From Candidatus Omnitrophota bacterium (GTDB lineage: Bacteria; Omnitrophota; Koll11; Gygaellales; JAHJCI01): DNA of 5,140 nucleotides. Below, piece after piece: positions 1 through 5,140 of the stretch. Every line of letters starts with the position of its first letter. The stretch's first letter is position 1. Under the pieces are notes generated by a model, which worked only from the letters and a program-made list of their open reading frames with translations, was not told the origin of the DNA and did no database searches. The position numbers and the translations under genes were made by a program. The stretch spans positions 1-5,140 of the forward strand of contig JAUXFU010000077.1 of NCBI GenBank assembly GCA_030622705.1, given 5' to 3'.

Positions 1-283
1 ACCAGTGAGAGAATTTCTCATTGGATAAACCAAAACGGTGCTCGACTAAATAGGAACAATAGAAGTCTAAGGGAAAATTAAAAATAAAATACAGCAAGAA
101 AAGAATCAGAGAATAAAAAAAGATTAATAGGGCCTGATTGGGGAAAAACTGGATAATCCAAACGCGAAGCCAAACCCCTAATCCGCTAATTTGAAACAAG
201 ATCAAAAGGGATAATAAATAAACGGAGCTAACTACTGCCATAGTATATCTTATCCCTGAATATTTCTTTGCTCTATCGCTCAT
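1..283 (-). CDS. M48 family (Ste24/CAAX protease-like) membrane metalloprotease, N-terminal part only
   Basis: The frame opens with ATG at 283 and stays open for 94 codons to the left edge, where it is cut. Residues 1-13 are polar and basic (MSDRAKKYSGIRY). Two hydrophobic segments follow, at about 14-36 and 49-72. Next comes FPLDFYCSYLVEHRFGLSNE (70-89), which resembles the conserved end of the M48 N-terminal membrane domain, typically a Pro-Leu segment, an aromatic pair, then E-H-R-F-G-L-S. In this family that domain precedes a zinc protease domain with HExxH; that part lies outside the window, so catalysis cannot be confirmed. Family members are integral membrane proteases that process or degrade membrane and lipidated proteins. 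The gene begins 16 bases after the TPR gene ends. The ribosome site is weak: AAAGG lies 13 bases upstream. An alternative ATG at 241 would remove the basic N-terminus. Family assignment rests on my recognition of the motif. Confidence 0.8.
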   Translation of the reverse strand, partial: MSDRAKKYSGIRYTMAVVSSVYLLSLLILFQISGLGVWLRVWIIQFFPNQALLIFFYSLILFLLYFIFNFPLDFYCSYLVEHRFGLSNEKFSHW

Positions 284-299
284 TAAAAGACCGCTGCCT

Positions 300-737
300 T
301 TAATACCCGCCCGCCCGCTCAATAATAAATGATTTCTCCGGATAATAGCGGTATGCCTTTTTTATATAATCAAACATCTTTGTGCTACTTTTACAGGAAA
401 TAGACATTTTTAGATACAATAAAGAAAGATTAAATGCGGGCGCTTTGTAACCGGGGTCTATCCTTAACGCCTCCTTAAAGGCAAACTCAGCTTTGGACAT
501 ATCCCCCTTATTCGCGTACATTACGCCATAGTTGTTAAAAGCAAATTTCTTGTAACCAGTATCCAATAAGATACATTTTTGATAATTAACCTCTGCATTA
601 TAAAAATCGCCTTTCCCTTGTGCTTTTACTGCCCCATAATAATAATTTGATGCCTCTTCAGAGAGCAATTCGGAACCATAAGCCGGGCTATAGAACAAAC
701 ACAGCAAAAATAATATAGTTAAAGATTTATTGACCAT
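300..737 (-). CDS. small secreted tetratricopeptide repeat (TPR) protein
   Basis: This encodes 145 residues. The N-terminus is a typical Sec signal peptide: basic MVNK, hydrophobic core about 5-16 (SLTILFLLCLFY), then SPAYG with a likely signal peptidase I cut after Gly21. No lipobox cysteine is present at the cut, so a soluble exported protein is more likely than a lipoprotein. TPR units are visible at about 28-61 (GDFYNAEVNYQKCILLD) and 65-98 (NNYGVMYANKGD, then AEFAFKEALRIDPGY). A third, degenerate unit at 99-134 has its two helices separated by a cysteine- and serine-containing linker. TPRs are protein-binding scaffolds and no catalytic motif is seen. The ATG at 737 has AAGGA eight bases upstream. 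The gene sits between a cupin and an M48 membrane protease gene, and the 16-base gap suggests co-translation with the latter. A role as partner or adaptor of that protease is inference. Confidence 0.85.
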   Translation of the reverse strand: MVNKSLTILFLLCLFYSPAYGSELLSEEASNYYYGAVKAQGKGDFYNAEVNYQKCILLDTGYKKFAFNNYGVMYANKGDMSKAEFAFKEALRIDPGYKAPAFNLSLLYLKMSISCKSSTKMFDYIKKAYRYYPEKSFIIERAGGY

Positions 738-798
738 TATTAGTTTCCTTACTCAACTGAAAAAATATTCCTATCCGTAAAATATTTAACCACACCCA

Positions 799-1071
799 CT
801 ACAAAAAATTGTAATGCTTCTTAACCGGCTCTTTTATATCCCAAACACAGGATAGGCCTTTAGGAAAGATTACCAGGTCCCCTGTACCACATTCCATTTC
901 CCTGCCGTCTTCAAGCTTAACAATTACCCTGCCTTTAAGAAAATAACAAACCTCAGTCTCATCATAATGCCAATTAAAACTGCATACCTCTTTCTCCCAG
1001 ACTCCCCAGGAAAGAATCTGCATCTGTTCTACTTTTTCCTGTGTGGCTTTTTCGATTTTAACCTCGAACAT
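799..1071 (-). CDS. single-domain cupin of the DUF861/Cupin_3 type
   Basis: The 90-residue protein is one small beta-barrel cupin. It closely resembles, from memory, Thermotoga TM1112: an EVKIEK start, WEKEV, a WHYDETE segment, an ExxxxxxG turn, GDLVIFPKGLSC, and a KHYNF end. The length matches that family. The canonical cupin metal set is altered. In motif 1 the first His is Asn33, the second is His35 and Glu40 is kept. In motif 2 (G64, P70, G72) the last His is Cys75. Relatives include ureidoglycine aminohydrolase and EutQ-like proteins, but TM1112-like members have no agreed function, and none is assigned here. The start is firm: ATG at 1071 has AAAGGAG seven bases upstream. That start lies inside the end of the CCA gene, so translation is probably coupled. 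Confidence 0.9.
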   Translation of the reverse strand: MFEVKIEKATQEKVEQMQILSWGVWEKEVCSFNWHYDETEVCYFLKGRVIVKLEDGREMECGTGDLVIFPKGLSCVWDIKEPVKKHYNFL

Positions 1072-2582
1072 TTTTTTGCTCCTTTCTTAATAATCCCTTC
1101 GGCAATTTTCAGCGCCTCTTGCTTAGTTTTAATTCTGCCGATTGCCTGAGCTTCCTGCACTTGGGATAAAATCCTGCCAATTAAAGGCGAAGGCTGTAAT
1201 TTAAAGCGCTTAATCAAATTGTCTCCGTTAATCAGACGCACAGGTTTTTTTTCTTTATCCTTGCGGAAATAATCCTTTATCAAACGGCGTACTACTCTTT
1301 CATGGCGCCGCCGGGATCCGGGCGTAGCTAAACAACCACACGTTGCCCGCTGGTCAGCCAAAGAGATTAAAAGCACACTCACGGCTTCTTCGGCAGCATC
1401 GCGAAAGAATCTAAACTTTGCCCTTGGCGTCAATACTGAATTATTTGCCAGGTAGCCCGGACGCAGATGCAGAAAAACCATCCTCCTTAAAAGAAAGTCT
1501 TCATCATTGGACAATTTTAAGCGCCGGGTAATTTTCTTAACCATCTCGCTGCCCCTGCGTTCATGCCCGTGAAAGCTTATCTTTCCGTCCTCAATACGCA
1601 GGGTTGCCGGCTTACCAATATCATGTATAAATCCGCCTAGCGTGATTAATTCACCCCGGCTGCGGCCCGACGAAATCTCTTGATTTAAATAATCCATGAT
1701 ATTTTGATTACGGGCAGAATTCTTGAATATCTTTTCAATCTGCCTTACCGTTTCCAGGGTATGCTGCCAGACGTTTAGATGATGATATGGCCCCTGGTTT
1801 ATCCGGCGCATCGCTTTTATTTCCGGAACAATCAGCTCTATTATTCTATGTTGGTCTAATTGAGTTAGGAATTCATAGGCCCGGCTACTCTTTAATATCT
1901 TAAATAGCTCATCGCGAATTCTCTCAAAAGAAACTGTTTTTAATCTATTCCTTTTTTTATCAACTAAGTTTAAGGTTTGCGGCTCTATTTTAAAATTTAG
2001 AATGCAGGATAAACTAAATGCCCGCAAAAGCCTCAACGGGTCATCATCAAAAGCAAGACGGCTTACTACTCTAATAATTCCTGACTCCAAATCCTTTAAG
2101 CCACCGTAAGGATCAATCAAAAAGCCCGAAAGCAATTCCGGATTGTTTGTCTTAACAAAAGATTCCAAAAATATTTTTAATTCTATTGCCATAGCATTAA
2201 TGCTGAAATCGCGCCTGCTTAAATCCTGCCCTAAATTTTCCCCGCGAAAATTACTGAAGTCTAGAGTAAAAACTCTTTTCCCGTCTTTTTTTATCAAACG
2301 CGCGCAGCCGGTAGTTTTATCCAAAACTACAAAACCGGCCTTCAGGCGCCTAGCTAAATCAGCGGTAAATTTAATTGCGTTCTTCCTAAGGGCAAAATCA
2401 ATATCCGCTGTGTTTTCCCTGCGTGCAAGAATTATATCGCGTAGAAATCCACCCACAATATAAAGCCGGATTTTTTTTAACTCGCTGAATTTCAGCACAT
2501 ATCCTAAAATATGCCGGTTTTCTTTAATCAAATAAGATTCCTTCATGAAATTAATAGGGTAGGGATTCCCACTGATACACAC
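1029..2582 (-). CDS. cca: class II CCA tRNA nucleotidyltransferase with HD domain
   Basis: The product adds or repairs the 3' CCA end of tRNAs in the cytoplasm, using CTP and ATP. The 517-residue frame shows the nucleotidyltransferase head: VGGFLRD (43-49) and the catalytic DID (60-62), DLSRRDFSINAMA (120-132), IDPYGGLKDL (157-165), the base-selecting DDPLRLLRA helix (180-188) and ERIRDEL (220-226). An HD phosphohydrolase domain follows, with H274, HD at 320-321, HGH at 338-340 and D410. A C-terminal helical domain (about 448-498, INGDNLI... EAQAIGRIKTKQEAL) completes the family layout. The tail is very basic. The GTG start at 2582 has AGGA eight bases upstream. The alternative ATG at 2546 (residue 13) gives a more usual N-terminus but lacks a ribosome site. 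A CC-adding or A-adding specialist is possible if the genome holds a second copy. Confidence 0.93.
   Translation of the reverse strand: MCISGNPYPINFMKESYLIKENRHILGYVLKFSELKKIRLYIVGGFLRDIILARRENTADIDFALRKNAIKFTADLARRLKAGFVVLDKTTGCARLIKKDGKRVFTLDFSNFRGENLGQDLSRRDFSINAMAIELKIFLESFVKTNNPELLSGFLIDPYGGLKDLESGIIRVVSRLAFDDDPLRLLRAFSLSCILNFKIEPQTLNLVDKKRNRLKTVSFERIRDELFKILKSSRAYEFLTQLDQHRIIELIVPEIKAMRRINQGPYHHLNVWQHTLETVRQIEKIFKNSARNQNIMDYLNQEISSGRSRGELITLGGFIHDIGKPATLRIEDGKISFHGHERRGSEMVKKITRRLKLSNDEDFLLRRMVFLHLRPGYLANNSVLTPRAKFRFFRDAAEEAVSVLLISLADQRATCGCLATPGSRRRHERVVRRLIKDYFRKDKEKKPVRLINGDNLIKRFKLQPSPLIGRILSQVQEAQAIGRIKTKQEALKIAEGIIKKGAKKCSRLKSKKPHRKK
1079..1085 (-). promoter_or_regulatory. Shine-Dalgarno site of the cupin gene, inside cca
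   Basis: AAAGGAG on the minus strand lies seven bases before the ATG at 1071 and within the coding sequence of cca, where it encodes part of the lysine-rich tail. It fixes the cupin start and implies that ribosomes finishing cca can feed the cupin gene. Confidence 0.75.
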
Positions 2583-2607
2583 AGATCATTTCCTAAGGGC
2601 GGGAATC
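2564..2607 (-). promoter_or_regulatory. potential stem-loop around the start of cca
   Basis: In the minus-strand RNA, GATTCCCGC (2607-2599) can pair with GTGGGAATC (2572-2564). This gives nine pairs including one G-U. The 26-base loop holds the Shine-Dalgarno AGGA and the GTG start of cca. Inside the loop TGAT (2588-2585) can pair with ATCA (2576-2573), leaving the GTG in an eight-base tip. The left arm overlaps the stop of the DUF151 gene. No uridine run follows, so it is not an intrinsic terminator. A role in setting translation of cca is inference; chance is possible. Confidence 0.35.
2591..2594 (-). promoter_or_regulatory. Shine-Dalgarno site favouring the GTG start of cca
   Basis: AGGA (within TTAGGAA) lies eight bases before the GTG at 2582. 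The competing ATG at 2546 has no purine-rich site upstream. This favours GTG, although the extra 12 residues look unlike a normal family N-terminus. Confidence 0.5.
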
Positions 2608-3010
2608 ATTTATTAAGCACCTCAGCCTGTTTAAGAACCGACTCATCAACAAATATGGAAACATTTGCCCTCACTGCCAGAGCAATACTGTCAGAAGGGC
2701 GGGCATCAACAACCTTTATCTTACCTGAATCAGTTTTTATAATCAGCTTGGCAAAAAATGTATTTTCTTCTAACCGGTCAATAATGATTTTTTCTAAATT
2801 TGCCTCTAAGTTTTTGATTGTTGAATGCAACAAGTCGTGGGTAAGAGGGCGCGGGGGAGTAAAACCGCCAATCTTCATTTTAATTGCCGAAGCCTCATTC
2901 AAACCAATCACGATAGGCAGCATCCGGCCTCCTTCTTTTTCCCTTAAGACAATTAACTGGTCGTGTCTTTTTTCATTAATAACAATCTTATTTAATTCCA
3001 TCTCAACCAT
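2606..3010 (-). CDS. bifunctional nuclease domain (DUF151) protein
   Basis: This 134-residue protein is a near minimal DUF151/BFN domain (Pfam DNase-RNase family). The start MVEMELNKI, the LPIVIGLNEA segment (31-40), PPRPLTHDL (52-60), the NTFFAKL strand (83-89) and VDARPSDSIALA (101-112) all match the family pattern in order. Plant members have been reported to have both DNase and RNase activity. The biochemical role of bacterial members, including the Thermotoga TM0160 type, is less certain. Some relatives carry a C-terminal UVR domain; this one does not. The ATG at 3010 is preferred because GAGGAGG lies eight bases upstream. A TTG one codon earlier (3013) would leave only five bases. A 65-base gap with a direct repeat separates it from nrdR, so its expression may be adjusted separately. 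The link to nucleotide metabolism is by position only. Confidence 0.92.
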   Translation of the reverse strand: MVEMELNKIVINEKRHDQLIVLREKEGGRMLPIVIGLNEASAIKMKIGGFTPPRPLTHDLLHSTIKNLEANLEKIIIDRLEENTFFAKLIIKTDSGKIKVVDARPSDSIALAVRANVSIFVDESVLKQAEVLNK

Positions 3011-3018
3011 CAATATTT

Positions 3019-3025
3019 CCTCCTC
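3019..3025 (-). promoter_or_regulatory. strong Shine-Dalgarno site of the DUF151 gene
   Basis: GAGGAGG is the best match to the anti-Shine-Dalgarno sequence in the window. Its distance of eight bases to the ATG at 3010 selects that start over the TTG at 3013. It predicts higher translation of this gene than of its upstream neighbours, whose sites are weak. Confidence 0.8.
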
Positions 3026-3031
3026 ACCGGA

Positions 3032-3064
3032 AAATCGCTGTAATCTTATTTTAAAGCGCTGTAA
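3032..3064. repeat. direct repeat spaced 21 bases in the nrdR-DUF151 gap
   Basis: On the plus strand AAATCGCTGTAA (3032-3043) and AAAGCGCTGTAA (3053-3064) agree at 11 of 12 positions and are exactly 21 bases apart, two helical turns. The second copy runs into a perfect inverted repeat, GTAAGCCTTAC (3061-3071). On the minus strand a TAAAAT hexamer lies between the copies but has no recognisable -35 element 16-18 bases upstream. The layout would suit an operator or internal promoter for the DUF151 and cca genes, though nothing proves it. The sequence does not match the known NrdR box. Confidence 0.45.
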
Positions 3065-3075
3065 GCCTTACTTTT

Positions 3076-3549
3076 TTATTTTTTTCTCCGTGTTTTCTCT
3101 TTCTGTAGTATCTCGTTTAGAGCCCTCATAAATTGGCTCACGTCCTGAAACCGCCGGTAAACCGATGCAAACCTGACATAAGCAACATCATCAAGCAATT
3201 TCAATTTCTCCATTACCAATTCGCCAATCAGGCGGCTGGGGAGTTCGCGATCCGATTTCTTATGAATCGTCCGCTCAATAGAAGTAATTACCTCTTCCAT
3301 TTTATCGATACTGATCGGCCGTTTCTCGCAAGCCTTCATTATGCCGGCTAATATCTTTTTACGGTCAAAGAGCTCTCTGCGGCCGTCTTTCTTAATCACC
3401 CTTAAAGATACATCCTCAATATACTCGTAAGTAGTAAAACGCTGGCCACATTGTAAGCATTCCCGGCGCCGGCGAATCGCTGAGTCTTCTGCCGTTGCCC
3501 TTGAATCAACAACCTTATCATCTTTAAAACCGCAATATGGACAATTCAT
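3076..3549 (-). CDS. nrdR: transcriptional repressor NrdR
   Basis: NrdR represses ribonucleotide reductase genes when dATP is plentiful. The 157-residue product has the usual length and two-domain build. The zinc ribbon (1-46) has its four ligands at Cys3, Cys6, Cys31 and Cys34 (MNCPYCG and ECLQCGQRFTTYE), with the DNA-contacting RATAEDSAIRRRREC region between them. The ATP-cone (about 49-139) begins VIKKDGRRELFDRKKILAGI, the nucleotide-binding segment, and ends VAYVRFASVYRRFQDVSQF. A short lysine/arginine tail closes the protein. The ATG at 3549 starts 11 bases after the deaminase stop, with only a weak purine-rich stretch before it. No ribonucleotide reductase gene and no NrdR box are seen in the window, so its targets lie elsewhere. 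Its place after two thymidylate-supply genes matches its role in dNTP balance. Confidence 0.97.
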   Translation of the reverse strand: MNCPYCGFKDDKVVDSRATAEDSAIRRRRECLQCGQRFTTYEYIEDVSLRVIKKDGRRELFDRKKILAGIMKACEKRPISIDKMEEVITSIERTIHKKSDRELPSRLIGELVMEKLKLLDDVAYVRFASVYRRFQDVSQFMRALNEILQKEKTRRKK

Positions 3550-3560
3550 TTTAGCTTACT

Positions 3561-4061
3561 CTAAAATTCAACAGGGCAAATATTTCTTACCTTAATTTTG
3601 CCTTGTTTTAGAAACTCCATTGCCATCTTATCCGGATACCCTCGGGCAATTACAATATCTTTAATGCCGGCATTAATAAGCATCTTAGCGCAAATGACAC
3701 AGGGCTGATTAGTAACATAAAGAGTGGCCCCCATTACGCTAATTCCGTGTAACGAAGCCTGAATAAGGGCATTTTGCTCCGCATGCAGCCCGCGGCATAA
3801 CTCATGACGCTGGCCTGAGGGTATTTTTAATTTTTCCCTCAAACAACCGGTTTCCGAACAATGTGCTAATCCAGTCGGCGCGCCGTTATATCCGGTTGCC
3901 AATATCTTCTTATCCCTCACAAGAACTGCTCCTACCTGCCGGCGCAGACAGGTTGACCGTCTGGAAACAAGCTGAGCCATCTCTAAAAAATACTCATCCC
4001 AACACGGCCGCTTCTTCTTTAAACTCTTAGGAATAGTTTTTTGCATTCCGGCCTTAATCAT
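3561..4061 (-). CDS. comEB: deoxycytidylate (dCMP) deaminase, ComEB type
   Basis: The enzyme converts dCMP to dUMP, the precursor of dTMP, in the cytoplasm. The 166 residues show the zinc-dependent cytidine deaminase signature: HAE at 93-95 (His93 zinc ligand, Glu95 proton shuttle) and PCVIC at 120-124 (Cys121 and Cys124 ligands). The substrate loop [12 protein letters not shown] (57-68) and CSETGC (68-73) mark dCMP deaminases rather than free cytidine or tRNA adenosine deaminases. Length is normal. The ATG at 4061 overlaps the glyA stop by eight bases (ATGATTAA), a sign of coupled translation. An ATG five codons later (4046) has AAGG five bases upstream and could be the true start; the five extra residues carry no motif. 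Allosteric control by dCTP and dTTP is known for some family members; it cannot be read from this sequence. Confidence 0.95.
   Translation of the reverse strand: MIKAGMQKTIPKSLKKKRPCWDEYFLEMAQLVSRRSTCLRRQVGAVLVRDKKILATGYNGAPTGLAHCSETGCLREKLKIPSGQRHELCRGLHAEQNALIQASLHGISVMGATLYVTNQPCVICAKMLINAGIKDIVIARGYPDKMAMEFLKQGKIKVRNICPVEF
4052..4055 (-). promoter_or_regulatory. possible Shine-Dalgarno site for a later comEB start
   Basis: AAGG lies five bases before the in-frame ATG at 4046. The first ATG at 4061 has only a weak GAG about nine bases upstream. If the later start is used, glyA and comEB do not overlap but are seven bases apart. Confidence 0.35.
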
Positions 4062-5140
4062 TATTTCTCAATTCAGGATACAAAGGAAATTTCCTGGTTA
4101 AATCCAGCACCTCTGCCTTTATCCGGCTTAATTTCCCTAAGTTATCCCGGTATTCTAACGCCCGTTCAATCAAATCAGCAACCCGATCTATCTGTTTCTC
4201 CTTTATCCCCCGTGTGGTAACTGCCGCCGTTCCCAAACGAATACCACTGGTTAGTGAAGCTGCTAATTTATCGAATGGAATAAGATTCTTATTTACGGTA
4301 ATCCCCGCCTTTTCTAATACCTCCTGAGCCTGCTTACCCGTAATATTACAGGAGGTCAAATCAATTAATAGCAAATGATTATCGGTCCCCCCGGAGACAA
4401 TACGAAAACCTTTCTCTTTTAGCTTAGCTGATAATCGACGAGCATTCCTTATAATCTGTGTTTGATATACCCTGAATTCCTCTGTCCTTGCCAACGCAAA
4501 GGCAACTGCCTTAGCAGCGATTACATGCATTAACGGACCACCCTGAATGCCGGGAAAAACTACAGAATCAATTTTACGGCCAAATTCCTTTTTGGCAATA
4601 ATAAATCCGCCCCGCGGCCCCCTTAGTGTCTTATGGGTAGTTGAACTGACAAACTCAGCATAAGGAACCGGTGAGGCATGAATACCCGCGGCAATTAATC
4701 CTGCGATATGAGCCATATCTACAAAAAGATAGGCGCCAACTTTATCACAGATAGCGCGAAATCTGAGAAAGTCAATCTCGCGAGGATAAGCCGAAGCCCC
4801 GGCAAGGATTAATTTCGGTTTAAATTTTACGGCTAATCTCTCAATTTCATCGTAGTCAATCCTCTCGGTTTCCCTATTTACCCCATAGGTAATAATATTA
4901 TAAAACATCCCTGAGAAATTACGGCAGTGGCCGTGAGTTAAATGGCCCCCGCAGGATAAATCCATAGCCAAAACTGTATCGCCGAATTTCAAAGCGCAGA
5001 AAAAAACTGCCATATTTGCCTGCGTACCCGAATGAGGCTGAACATTAACGTACTCAGCGCCAAATAACTCCCTTGCCCGCTCAATTGCTAAACGCTCGGC
5101 CTCATCTACAAATTCGCATCCTCCATACCAACGTCGCTGA
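4054..5140 (-). CDS. glyA: serine hydroxymethyltransferase, lacking its first ~60 residues at the window edge
   Basis: This PLP enzyme interconverts serine and glycine and makes 5,10-methylene-tetrahydrofolate. The frame stays open to the right edge, giving 361 visible residues. The ATG at 5013 is internal, because the residues before it ([20 protein letters not shown] and [11 protein letters not shown]) are core family sequence. About 60 more residues are expected by comparison with the 417-residue E. coli enzyme. Visible landmarks, in fragment numbering, are GGHLTHG (64-70), [10 protein letters not shown] (138-147) with the PLP-binding Asp141 and His144, and STTHKT with the Schiff-base Lys170 (codon 4630-4632). 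[10 protein letters not shown] and [12 protein letters not shown] follow. The active-site Glu near residue 57 lies outside the window. The C-terminus ends RNND with TAA at 4054-4056, overlapping comEB. The product feeds thymidylate synthase together with the dUMP made by the next gene. Confidence 0.97.
   Translation of the reverse strand, partial: QRRWYGGCEFVDEAERLAIERARELFGAEYVNVQPHSGTQANMAVFFCALKFGDTVLAMDLSCGGHLTHGHCRNFSGMFYNIITYGVNRETERIDYDEIERLAVKFKPKLILAGASAYPREIDFLRFRAICDKVGAYLFVDMAHIAGLIAAGIHASPVPYAEFVSSTTHKTLRGPRGGFIIAKKEFGRKIDSVVFPGIQGGPLMHVIAAKAVAFALARTEEFRVYQTQIIRNARRLSAKLKEKGFRIVSGGTDNHLLLIDLTSCNITGKQAQEVLEKAGITVNKNLIPFDKLAASLTSGIRLGTAAVTTRGIKEKQIDRVADLIERALEYRDNLGKLSRIKAEVLDLTRKFPLYPELRNND

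Noticed and set aside
760..787. Intrinsic terminator between the cupin and the TPR gene
   Set aside because: The seven-pair stem contains only A-T pairs with an 11-base loop, too weak for a normal terminator despite the six-T run.
967..1149. A short plus-strand open frame with hydrophobic codons
   Set aside because: It is the complement of the cupin start and the cca end. The hydrophobic look is the antisense of lysine-rich coding sequence.
2143..2463. A 106-codon plus-strand open frame
   Set aside because: It is antisense to the nucleotidyltransferase head of cca, whose motifs are intact, and has no start signal.
2551..2589. A 12-codon leader peptide (MICVYQWESLPY) ending just before the alternative cca ATG at 2546
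   Set aside because: Its ATG lies only one base after AGGA, too close for initiation. The GTG at 2582 in the cca frame has the correct distance to the same site.
3011..3075. NrdR box autoregulating the cluster
   Set aside because: The gap has a repeated CGCTGTAA element but nothing like the known ACAC-TATAT-GTGT type of paired boxes, and it lies downstream of nrdR.
2511..3131. A 206-codon open frame on the plus strand
   Set aside because: It lies antisense to the DUF151 gene and the ends of cca and nrdR, all well-supported families. Its translation shows no motif and it has no ribosome site.
3133..3351. A 72-codon plus-strand open frame
   Set aside because: It is antisense to the nrdR ATP-cone and has no family features.
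4054..5013. glyA as a complete gene starting at ATG 5013
   Set aside because: The frame continues upstream with conserved family sequence ([21 protein letters not shown]) to the right edge, so that ATG is an internal methionine.

Overview
The window is a compact bacterial gene cluster of eight genes, all on the minus strand, so transcription runs from the right edge (5140) to the left edge (1). The genes overlap or lie at most 65 bases apart. I see no RNA gene, insertion sequence, CRISPR array or convincing intrinsic terminator. The housekeeping content and moderate base composition suggest a chromosome. A predicted secreted TPR protein and a Ste24-like membrane protease fit a Gram-negative, probably uncultured lineage. 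The order glyA, dCMP deaminase, nrdR, bifunctional-nuclease-domain protein, CCA enzyme reminds me of Omnitrophota-type genomes, but that assignment is from memory and weak.

Right part (3076-5140), DNA precursor supply: glyA (its first ~60 codons lie beyond the right edge) makes 5,10-methylene-tetrahydrofolate. It overlaps by 8 bases a dCMP deaminase gene, whose product makes dUMP. These are the two substrates of thymidylate synthase. The next gene, nrdR, encodes the ATP/dATP-sensing repressor of ribonucleotide reductase genes. The block therefore joins supply and sensing of deoxynucleotides.

Middle part (1029-3010), nucleic acid processing: a small DUF151/bifunctional nuclease-domain protein with the strongest ribosome binding site in the window, then a full-length class II tRNA nucleotidyltransferase with an HD domain. 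The gap upstream of the DUF151 gene carries a near-perfect direct repeat spaced 21 bases. The start of the CCA gene lies in the loop of a potential stem-loop.

Left part (1-1071), unrelated or uncharacterised: a one-domain cupin starts inside the end of the CCA gene, 43 bases before its stop. It is followed by a short TPR protein with a signal peptide. Finally, running off the left edge, comes the N-terminal membrane region of an M48 (Ste24/CAAX protease-like) metalloprotease, an open frame without an internal stop that is easily missed because it is cut. The TPR protein and the M48 protease look like a pair acting at the cell envelope.
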